NCBI GenBank assembly: GCA_014803415.1
Contig: JAAVBZ010000027.1
Location: forward strand, 16,910 to 73,947
Reading direction: 5' to 3'
DNA: 57,038 nucleotides
Source: Lachnospiraceae bacterium
Lineage (GTDB): Bacteria; Bacillota; Clostridia; Lachnospirales; Lachnospiraceae
The notes below the pieces were generated by a model, which was not told the origin of the DNA, did no database searches, and worked only from the letters and a program-made list of their open reading frames with translations. How positions within the stretch are numbered: position 1 is the stretch's first letter; every line of letters starts with the position of its first letter. The position numbers and the translations under genes are program-made. Below, piece by piece: positions 50,613 to 57,038 of this stretch.

Positions 50613-51467
50613 TCACTTTCTGCTATACAGCATTTTCTTCAGTCTGTTGTAGATCCCTGCTGTCTTTTCATTCCGGGCTATTTTCGTCCGAAGAGGCGCC
50701 AAAGTCATCCACATGATCAGCTTATATTTCATCACCTGAGCGCGGGACATATACTTATGCACAATCTCTTCGTGTTCTTTTTCGGAAAGCTTTCTGTTTT
50801 CCCTGCTTTCGGAAAATCCGCCGCCTTCATAATCAGCGATCAGCATATTCCTGTAAGAAAAGGATACGCCTTCCTTGAAATGATCCTGAAAAAAACACCA
50901 CAAGAACTGTTCATAGTCTGCTCTTACCTGATACCTTGTATCAAAGGGATGAGCTGCCAGCAGTTTCCTGTCATAAAAGCAGGCCTGATGACAGGGCACA
51001 TTCCGGTAGCAGGCAAAAGCATCTATTCGAGGATTAGATGTCACCACCTGAGATGTCACCCTTTCATAAATATTTCCATAATAAATTCCCTGAGCCGCCG
51101 GATTTTCTTCTATCAATTCCGCCATCTGAGAAAGCACATTCTCATCATAAAAAGTATCTCCGCAATTCAGGAAATAAAGATATCTGCCTTTGGAAAGGGC
51201 GGCAGCCTGATTCATGGCGTCGTAAATTCCCGTATCTTTCTGCTCTGAAAGGGTTAAAACCGGCAGTTCTTTTCCGTTTTCCAGCGCACGCTGCTTAAAC
51301 TTTTCCTGCAGCTTCCTTGCAAAAGCGATCGATCCATCCTTTGAAAGTCCGTCCTTTACCACGATCTCATAGTCCGTAAAAGTCTGCCTTTCAATGCTCT
51401 CAAGCGTATTCTTTAATTTATCACCCGGGTTTAAACAAACCACTACAACAGAAAATTTCGGTTCCAT
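50613..51467 (-). CDS. GT2 family glycosyltransferase
   Basis: The protein (284 aa from 51467, with GGAGA 9 bases upstream; a GTG two codons earlier is too close) is a GT2 enzyme of the WcaA/capsular type: FSVVVVCLNPGDKLKNTLES, EIVVKDGLSKDGS and GIYDAMNQAAALSKGRYLYF, with NCGDTFYDEN as the metal site. The C-terminal part is helical and basic. Confidence 0.85.
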   Translation of the reverse strand: MEPKFSVVVVCLNPGDKLKNTLESIERQTFTDYEIVVKDGLSKDGSIAFARKLQEKFKQRALENGKELPVLTLSEQKDTGIYDAMNQAAALSKGRYLYFLNCGDTFYDENVLSQMAELIEENPAAQGIYYGNIYERVTSQVVTSNPRIDAFACYRNVPCHQACFYDRKLLAAHPFDTRYQVRADYEQFLWCFFQDHFKEGVSFSYRNMLIADYEGGGFSESRENRKLSEKEHEEIVHKYMSRAQVMKYKLIMWMTLAPLRTKIARNEKTAGIYNRLKKMLYSRK

Positions 51468-51479
51468 TTCCACTCTCTC

Positions 51480-52586
51480 CTAATTCACATCTGACAGGAT
51501 GGGCACCATATCATGAAACATAAAGGTCTCATAAGGCAGTATCCGAAATCCCGGATCATAGGCTCTTCGCATCAGCAGGGCAAAGTACAGAATACCCGCT
51601 GCCACCGTACCTATGGTAAGCAGTTTCTTAAGCTTTTTATTCTCCACGCTGTTTACGAGCGCCGGAATAAAAAAGATATGGGTAATGGTCAGATAATACC
51701 CGATCCTCGAAATGATCGGAAGAAAAGAACAGCACACATACATGACCAGGGCTCCCAGATTACAGTAAAAATAAAACTGATTACGTCTGTTATTCTTTAC
51801 CGTTTTTTGGTACAAAAGGAGGGCAAGCACAAACACGGCAAAGCATCTTGCAATATTCACATAACTGGTACCGCCTTCCAGGTATTCCGTCTCCTCATAA
51901 GTAGGATACAGAAAAACTACCGCCCTGAGATAAAAGTCCTGCAGGAAAAAGAAGGTGCTGCAAAATACTGCCATCAGGGCAAGCTGCCACTTTTTCCATG
52001 TAATCGATGCCAAAAAGTAAAGCGGGATCACTACCAGAAGGGATTTGTGCAGCGTTGCGCCAAGAATTATCAGAAAAATAAATTTAAACCACTCTTTGCG
52101 GAGAACATAAGGAATGGCGCATACCCCAATAGCAAGAGCCAGATAATACCGCACTGTACTGAAAGACTGAAAATAATAGCCCAGCGTCATAAACAAGAAA
52201 AAGCTGAATCCAAAAGAATCAGCCTGTCTGTAAATCGCCGTCAGAAACAAAAGCACCGTAAAAAAAGCAAAAAAAGCAAATACCAGCAGATAATTTTCAA
52301 ATCCGCTGATCTGATAAAGCAGTTTTACAATAGAATTAAATCCAAATTCCGTAGGTACATAAGCATCACAGTTAATAAGATGCATGAACTCCACATATTT
52401 GGCATAATCATTACCTACATTCAGCCTGCATGCCGAAATAGCAAACAAGGTCAGGAAGATCGACAAAAGCCCCAGCGTATTCAGCATCTGCTGCCTGGTG
52501 ATCACACCTTCCGCCTTTTCCACGCGGCTGTTTACCATAAGTCCCAAAAGGACAGTGACAAGGGCCGCTCCAACATATAAAACCAT
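51480..52586 (-). CDS. epsG: EpsG-family polysaccharide polymerase
   Basis: The 368-aa product is an integral membrane protein with about ten hydrophobic segments. RLNVGNDYAKYVEFMH near residue 55 is the EpsG-family signature (the G-x-DY motif), and a conserved SFSTVRYYLALAI helix follows near 140. EpsG proteins polymerise Wzx/Wzy-type repeat units. It starts after AGAGGTG, between two GT2 genes. Confidence 0.82.
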   Translation of the reverse strand: MVLYVGAALVTVLLGLMVNSRVEKAEGVITRQQMLNTLGLLSIFLTLFAISACRLNVGNDYAKYVEFMHLINCDAYVPTEFGFNSIVKLLYQISGFENYLLVFAFFAFFTVLLFLTAIYRQADSFGFSFFLFMTLGYYFQSFSTVRYYLALAIGVCAIPYVLRKEWFKFIFLIILGATLHKSLLVVIPLYFLASITWKKWQLALMAVFCSTFFFLQDFYLRAVVFLYPTYEETEYLEGGTSYVNIARCFAVFVLALLLYQKTVKNNRRNQFYFYCNLGALVMYVCCSFLPIISRIGYYLTITHIFFIPALVNSVENKKLKKLLTIGTVAAGILYFALLMRRAYDPGFRILPYETFMFHDMVPILSDVN

Positions 52587-52608
52587 AAGTCACCTCTATC
52601 AATATCTG

Positions 52609-53391
52609 TTATCTTCCTCTTCCCTCTGCAATCCCCCGGCTCATCATTCTGTATGCCTCTCCCAGCGGGATCTCACAGCACATTTCATCTCTATGGGCAT
52701 ACAGGAAACGCAGCGCAAAAATTTTTGCCGCTTTGCCGTAAAGGTGATGATACAATACTCCTCTGTCCACAAAAAATTTTTCATTATATCCCTTAAACCA
52801 GGTAGATTCCCGATAGATCTCTTCCCCGATCTCCTCGGTGGAAGTATACAGATGCATACCCTTTTTCAGGCAGTCGTGCAGAAACAAACTGTCCTCTCCG
52901 TTGCTGTACTTTGCTCCTCCCCCAAACAGAAGAGAAAAGCTGACATTGCATCTGTGAAGGGTTTCCAGCCTTGCCGCTACGCTGTAAGTAGGGTATCTGC
53001 CGTAATTATACCAGCGTACAGGCCTCTCCTTCCCGTTCCGATAAGTAGCTCTCCTTTCATCCACCTTAAAATTGAAAGTGATCAGATCCGCATCAGGGTT
53101 TTTCGCAAAGGCCGCAAGCACCTGCTTCTCATACCCCGCATGAAAGCGGATATCTTCATCAGAAAACAGGACAATATCACCGCTTGCATGGAGCAAAGCC
53201 GTATTTCTGCTTCGTCCCACTCCTCTTTCCTTCATGGAAAAACAGCGGATCTCTTTATTTCTGTATTCAAATTCTTCATAAGAATAGCGGTCACACTGAT
53301 TGACAATAATAGCATCTGTAGCAAGATTCATACTTTCTGCAAGCTTTTTTGCATCTTTGTCAACTGCTGCCGCCAGTACCTGCAGTTTCAT
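52609..53391 (-). CDS. GT2-like glycosyltransferase
   Basis: The 260-aa product has a GT-A-like fold with a shortened N-terminus. AIIVNQCDRYSYEEF is followed by RGVGRSRNTALLHASGDIVL and FSDEDIRFHAGYEK, which supplies the DxD-like metal site. GEDSLFLHDCLKKGMHLY near residue 165 is the catalytic-base region. It starts after GGGAGC. Confidence 0.78.
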   Translation of the reverse strand: MKLQVLAAAVDKDAKKLAESMNLATDAIIVNQCDRYSYEEFEYRNKEIRCFSMKERGVGRSRNTALLHASGDIVLFSDEDIRFHAGYEKQVLAAFAKNPDADLITFNFKVDERRATYRNGKERPVRWYNYGRYPTYSVAARLETLHRCNVSFSLLFGGGAKYSNGEDSLFLHDCLKKGMHLYTSTEEIGEEIYRESTWFKGYNEKFFVDRGVLYHHLYGKAAKIFALRFLYAHRDEMCCEIPLGEAYRMMSRGIAEGRGR

Positions 53392-53403
53392 GGCAAAGCT
53401 CCC

Positions 53404-54525
53404 TTAACTGTAATATCTGTTCAGAAAATCTTCATCCGCCTGGGAAATTACCATGCCCAGCACCGGACATTCCTGATTTTTAAGAAGACTTATCACACGT
53501 GATGTCTTACGGCTTAGATCCTCTCCAAAAGGCAGAAGCAATACCGCGCCTCCAAGTTCTCTTATTACAGCTAATTCTTTCTCGGACAGTACACTCTGGT
53601 TAAAAGGAACAGCTTCCCATTCTTCTCCGGTCTTATCCTCGTCGGGATCCTTGGGAAGCGTCCATGTAAGACCTCCCGCTTCACCGTCTCCGCCTACGAA
53701 TTCCTTTTCTCCTGCATTTAACACCAGTTCCAGATCTATTCTTTTTATGTCACTGTGATCTCCCATATCGATCATGGCAAATTTCTTTTTGTCCCCGAGA
53801 ATATAGGAAAAATTAGCCTGCAGTTCTCTGGCATAGGGCTGCAGCCCTTTTTGTTTCGCTGTCATGATCCCCAGCACCTTATAAGGGTATTTTTTCTCCA
53901 CGTCACTTTGTACATAAACAGATTCGTCCAGAATATAAACAAACGCCATAGCAAGACAGGCGATCACTGCAAAGATCACTCCTCCCGTGACACAGGCTGT
54001 AAACGTCCTGTCATCCCAATAAACGCGGACAGGTTCAACCGTCTTTATTACCTCGATCCTTTTTAGTTCATCACTGTCACTGGCATATTCCTCCAGCCCG
54101 TCTTCCACGGCTCTCTGGATCTCCCTTACAAATTTCTCCGTACCGCCGTTTACCGTAATGGTAAGCAGCCTGATATCCGATAAGATCTCCGCCGTAGTTG
54201 CTTCTCGTACATCTTCTTCGCTGTAGCTGTCGGGCACATATTCCATAATTCTGTTTAAAATAGGATCCGTATCCAGAAGATCATTCCATGTATAACCGTT
54301 GTAATACTGATAAACTTCTCCGCTGTCGTCCAGTCCGAAGCTGATATAGAGCTTGGACTTTCCTTCATAAGTAATGGGCATGCGCATGGCTCTCGCCACC
54401 TGATAGATAACGCCCCCAAATACTGCTCCCGTGACTATCAGCATCAGAACCAGCCATATTTTGCCCTGAATGCACAGATAGAGGCGTTTTAAGTCCATTC
54501 CTCTTTTTCTATACTCTTCATTCAT
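53404..54525 (-). CDS. Wzz-like chain-length protein fused to degenerate CpsD-like domain
   Basis: The protein (373 aa from 54525, after GAGGGAAG; a GTG six codons earlier is possible) has two membrane helices (~25-45 and ~180-205) around a periplasmic-type Wzz domain. Residues ~225-373 resemble a BY-kinase/CpsD domain: ARELQANFSYILGDKKK and a SLLKNQECPVLGMVISQAD end. The Walker A GxGKS/T motif and the usual Tyr cluster are absent; only RYYS ends the chain. It probably regulates polymer length without kinase activity. Confidence 0.7.
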   Translation of the reverse strand: MNEEYRKRGMDLKRLYLCIQGKIWLVLMLIVTGAVFGGVIYQVARAMRMPITYEGKSKLYISFGLDDSGEVYQYYNGYTWNDLLDTDPILNRIMEYVPDSYSEEDVREATTAEILSDIRLLTITVNGGTEKFVREIQRAVEDGLEEYASDSDELKRIEVIKTVEPVRVYWDDRTFTACVTGGVIFAVIACLAMAFVYILDESVYVQSDVEKKYPYKVLGIMTAKQKGLQPYARELQANFSYILGDKKKFAMIDMGDHSDIKRIDLELVLNAGEKEFVGGDGEAGGLTWTLPKDPDEDKTGEEWEAVPFNQSVLSEKELAVIRELGGAVLLLPFGEDLSRKTSRVISLLKNQECPVLGMVISQADEDFLNRYYS

Positions 54526-55927
54526 CTTTGCTTCCCTCTTCACTCTTTCCCTCAGACTTCATAGCAGTTGTCTGGGAACTGTCCACGCCCTCCGTACTCT
54601 CCGGCTTTATCAGGATCTTTAAAGTCAGAAGCATTAGTCTTAAATCCATTCGGACAGAATAATTCTCAATATAAGACAGATCCAGTTTCAGCTTGTCATA
54701 GGGCGTTGTATTATACTTGCCATAGACCTGTGCATAACCTGCAAGACCCGCTTTTACCTTCATACGGAATACGAATTCCGGCATTTCCTCTACATACTGC
54801 TTAATAATTTCAGGTCTTTCCGGCCTGGGTCCGATAAAGGACATATCCCCGGCCAGTATATTGAAAAGCTGCGGCAGCTCATCGATCCTGACTGTCCGGA
54901 TAAACCTGCCTATGGGTGTGATCCTGCTGTCATTTCTTGCCGCCAGCCTTGCAACTCCGTCCTTTTCCGCATCTACGCGCATACTCCGAAACTTCATGAT
55001 CTTAAATTCCCTGCCGCCCATGGTACAACGCACCTGCTTGTAAAGTATAGGCCCTCCGTCATAACACTTAATACAAATGGCTGTGATCAGCATAATGGGA
55101 GAAGTCACTATAGTAAGGATCAATGCACATATAATATCGATCAGCCTTTTGGTAATTCTCTGCTCTACCGTCAGCGCATATTCCCTGGTAAGCAGGATGG
55201 GCGTATCAAAAAGGTGCAGCTGATCGGATCCCTTGATCAGTACATCCGGTATCTTGGGCATCATATAGACCCTGACCGATCTGCTGTAGCAGAACTTCAG
55301 GAGTTTATTTCTCTCTTCTGTAGGAATATCCCATAAGATCACAGCGCTGTACGCTTTTTCGATCTCCTCTTCTATGGCTTTTATGCCTTCTTTTATATTA
55401 ACGCATTCTGCAATATTGTACTTATCCTTTCGGGAAGCAAATTTCTGCATAATATCTTCTATAGGACGCTCTCCATAAACAAGCAGCAGATCTCTGGGCG
55501 GGAATGCTTTTTTATAACAAAAGTTCCAGAGAATGCTCCAAATCCCTGAAAACAACATCTGAACTACAGTTGCTACCAGAAAATAATCGGGCTTCAGCCA
55601 CCAGTTATTCATCAGAGACAACTGCAGATAAGTAAATACATTTACAAAAATAAGCGCAAAAGCCTGCGACAGAAACAGATCAAGCGACTTCAGATAGCCG
55701 ATCTTTAACCCGCCGTAGGTATGAGAAAAAAAGAACAGTAATACCAGATAAATAAAAACGATACCGATATGTCCATTTTTGGTATATTTCAAACGGGCTG
55801 TAAACCTGCTGATAATGGGGTAATAATATTCCAGCCAAATATATGCATAAACAGCCGTTTGAAACAGAAGTCCCACATATCCCATCCAAAGCACTATGAT
55901 TTTTTTTAAGGATTTCAAATATTCCAC
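54518..55927 (-). CDS. Initiating polyprenyl-phosphate sugar-1-phosphate transferase
   Basis: The 469-aa product has four N-terminal membrane helices, a CoA-binding-like central domain (DLLLVYGERPIEDI near residue 150) and the C-terminal bacterial sugar transferase domain. That domain starts KRLIDIICALILTIVTSPIM, has the KFRSMRVDAEKDG motif, DELPQLFNILAGDMSFIGPRP and a C-terminal LSYIENYS. It transfers a sugar-phosphate to undecaprenyl phosphate and so starts the repeat unit. It overlaps the Wzz-like gene. Confidence 0.88.
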   Translation of the reverse strand: MEYLKSLKKIIVLWMGYVGLLFQTAVYAYIWLEYYYPIISRFTARLKYTKNGHIGIVFIYLVLLFFFSHTYGGLKIGYLKSLDLFLSQAFALIFVNVFTYLQLSLMNNWWLKPDYFLVATVVQMLFSGIWSILWNFCYKKAFPPRDLLLVYGERPIEDIMQKFASRKDKYNIAECVNIKEGIKAIEEEIEKAYSAVILWDIPTEERNKLLKFCYSRSVRVYMMPKIPDVLIKGSDQLHLFDTPILLTREYALTVEQRITKRLIDIICALILTIVTSPIMLITAICIKCYDGGPILYKQVRCTMGGREFKIMKFRSMRVDAEKDGVARLAARNDSRITPIGRFIRTVRIDELPQLFNILAGDMSFIGPRPERPEIIKQYVEEMPEFVFRMKVKAGLAGYAQVYGKYNTTPYDKLKLDLSYIENYSVRMDLRLMLLTLKILIKPESTEGVDSSQTTAMKSEGKSEEGSKDE

Positions 55928-55945
55928 TTGTATACCTCTAATATT

Positions 55946-56713
55946 CTATATTCTTCTTATGGCAGCCCGAAAAGCCCAAAAAATAAAATACCTGATACTT
56001 TGAAGCACGGAAAGCCCCTCCTGTTTCCGATACAGATACCAGATTCTTCTGATCGCTTCCAGTTTATTAGAGGACAGGGATTTCGCCGGTCTTCTGTAAA
56101 TAGCAAGCACTTCATCAAGACCGTAGGCCGTAAAACCGCTGCGCAAAAGCTTCCACCAGAGGGCTGTATCTTCACTTTTGACCTGGGGCATATGGATCAG
56201 CTCCCTGCCCGTCTTTGACGTATCAAGAAGTACCGTGGTAGTAAAAATAACGGTTCTTGAAAGTGCCTTTTTATAGGTAAGGGTTTCCGGAACATGCACT
56301 ATTTTTCCTGTTCCCCTTGCCTTTTCATCTCCGAATTCATAAGCCGTACAGACAAAAGCAGCCTGCTTTTCTTCCATAAATGCAAGTTCTTTCTGGAGCT
56401 TGTCCGCCATCCAGACGTCATCGGCATCAAGAAATGCAATGTATCTGCCCCTGGCCGCATCCATGCCGGTATTTCTTGCCATGGCAGCGCCTTCATTTGT
56501 CTCTTTTTCGATCAGTCTGATCTTTCCATCTTTTCTGGCAGCTATGCGATCCTTTATAAGCTTCCTGCTGTTATCTGCGGAACAGTCATCAACGAGGATC
56601 AGTTCCCACTCTTTATAGGTCTGCTTTTCCACCATATGAATGGTTTCTTCTATATATTTACCGGCATTGTAAACCGGTACGATAACACTGATAAGTCTGT
56701 CTCCGGTTTCCAT
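55946..56713 (-). CDS. GT2 family glycosyltransferase
   Basis: The 255-aa product is a GT2 enzyme: LISVIVPVYNAGKYIEETIH, ELILVDDCSADNS, EGAAMARNTGMDAARG and the metal-binding AFLDADDVWMADKLQ. The second half (SEDTALWWKLLRSGF) holds the catalytic-base region. Its start is joined to the stop of the next upstream gene. Confidence 0.86.
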   Translation of the reverse strand: METGDRLISVIVPVYNAGKYIEETIHMVEKQTYKEWELILVDDCSADNSRKLIKDRIAARKDGKIRLIEKETNEGAAMARNTGMDAARGRYIAFLDADDVWMADKLQKELAFMEEKQAAFVCTAYEFGDEKARGTGKIVHVPETLTYKKALSRTVIFTTTVLLDTSKTGRELIHMPQVKSEDTALWWKLLRSGFTAYGLDEVLAIYRRPAKSLSSNKLEAIRRIWYLYRKQEGLSVLQSIRYFIFWAFRAAIRRI

Positions 56714-57038
56714 CTATATTTCCTCTTTTACCAGATAGATTGGACGATTTTTTACTTCCATATACGTTTTGGCCAGATATTCTCCCACGATCCCCAGACA
56801 AAAAAGCTGTACGCCGCTGATCATGGAGATGATGCACACAAGGGAGGGCCATCCCGATGTGGGATCGCCGAAAAGTGCCTTCCTGACAATTGTGAATATG
56901 ATCAGCGCAAAGGAGGCCAGACAAAACAGCACGCCCATAAACGCCGCAAAAGCAAGCGGCGCCGTAGAAAAAGAAGTGATCCCCTCAATGGAATAAATGA
57001 ACAGCCTCCAAAAAGACCACTTGGTCTCTCCCTTTTTT
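56714..57038 (-). CDS. GtrB/DPM1-like GT2 transferase, C-terminal part (partial)
   Basis: Only the last 107 codons are in view; the gene enters from the right edge. KWSFWRLFIYSIEGITSFST followed by two membrane helices and an IVGEYLAKTYMEVKNRPIYL end is the classic C-terminus of GtrB/ArnC/DPM1-like enzymes, which load a sugar onto undecaprenyl phosphate. It would supply the donor for the GT-C enzyme in the same operon. Confidence 0.85.
   Translation of the reverse strand, partial: KKGETKWSFWRLFIYSIEGITSFSTAPLAFAAFMGVLFCLASFALIIFTIVRKALFGDPTSGWPSLVCIISMISGVQLFCLGIVGEYLAKTYMEVKNRPIYLVKEEI

Noticed and set aside
51513-52580. 355-codon plus-strand frame opposite the EpsG-like gene
   Set aside because: It is the mirror of a clear membrane-protein gene; its Lys/Gln/His-rich translation is typical of a shadow frame and it has no ribosome site.
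1-57038. tRNA, rRNA or insertion sequence
   Set aside because: No cloverleaf, rRNA segment, transposase frame or terminal inverted repeat was recognised on reading both strands; a dedicated search was not possible.

Overview
The window is a stretch of a Gram-positive, spore-forming Clostridia genome, most likely Lachnospiraceae. The evidence is mid-to-low G+C, AGGAGG-type ribosome binding sites with frequent TTG and GTG starts, a spore-cortex-type GH18 hydrolase fragment and an EpsG-type exopolysaccharide operon. Every assignment is from reading the sequence and its translations; no database search was run.

Positions 1 to about 42,650 are a temperate prophage with a contractile (P2/Mu-like) tail; its left end, lysis genes and tail-fibre tips lie outside the window. 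Reading right to left on the minus strand: an early module of small, often Cys-rich proteins with a DNA adenine methylase, a DnaD-like replication protein, a tyrosine recombinase and HNH proteins (about 22-35 kb); a sigma-like late activator, a terminator and a candidate cos region (21.3-21.9 kb); terminase, portal, protease and HK97 capsid (13.6-21.2 kb); connectors, sheath and tube (9.2-13.3 kb); tail chaperones with a -1 frameshift, tape measure, hub, spike, baseplate and fibre (1-9.1 kb). A regulated mini-island (RHH repressor, 52-aa protein, structured RNA, HNH endonuclease) interrupts the late operon at 17.5-18.8 kb.

The lysogeny module (35.5-42.6 kb) holds a divergent switch with three operator half-sites, a short XRE repressor without a protease domain, two SOS-box-like sites in front of a 48-aa gene antisense to the repressor, two membrane-anchored proteins of unknown function around a structured intergenic region, a HicAB toxin-antitoxin pair with tandem 11-bp repeats upstream, and a large serine integrase. 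The integrase ends about 50 bp from a GH18 spore-hydrolase gene cut in mid-frame, so the prophage sits inside that gene.

From 43.1 kb onward the DNA is chromosomal: a membrane-dipeptidase-type M19 peptidase, then a minus-strand exopolysaccharide/glycan operon transcribed toward a terminator at 44.25 kb. It encodes glycosyltransferases (GT2, GT4, GT-C), an initiating polyprenyl-phosphate sugar transferase, a Wzz-like protein fused to a degenerate kinase domain, an EpsG polymerase and a PseB-type UDP-GlcNAc 4,6-dehydratase. The operon continues past the right edge.

Most notable: (1) the GH18 interruption, which resembles known sporulation-gene interruptions by serine-recombinase elements; (2) a 14-16 bp palindrome, GTTGCGACGTCGCAAC, at three distant prophage sites, two of them in coding linkers that read VATSQ; (3) the SOS-box/48-aa gene/short-repressor arrangement; (4) the promoter-operator-RHH island in the late operon; (5) the two membrane proteins flanking a structured intergenic region.
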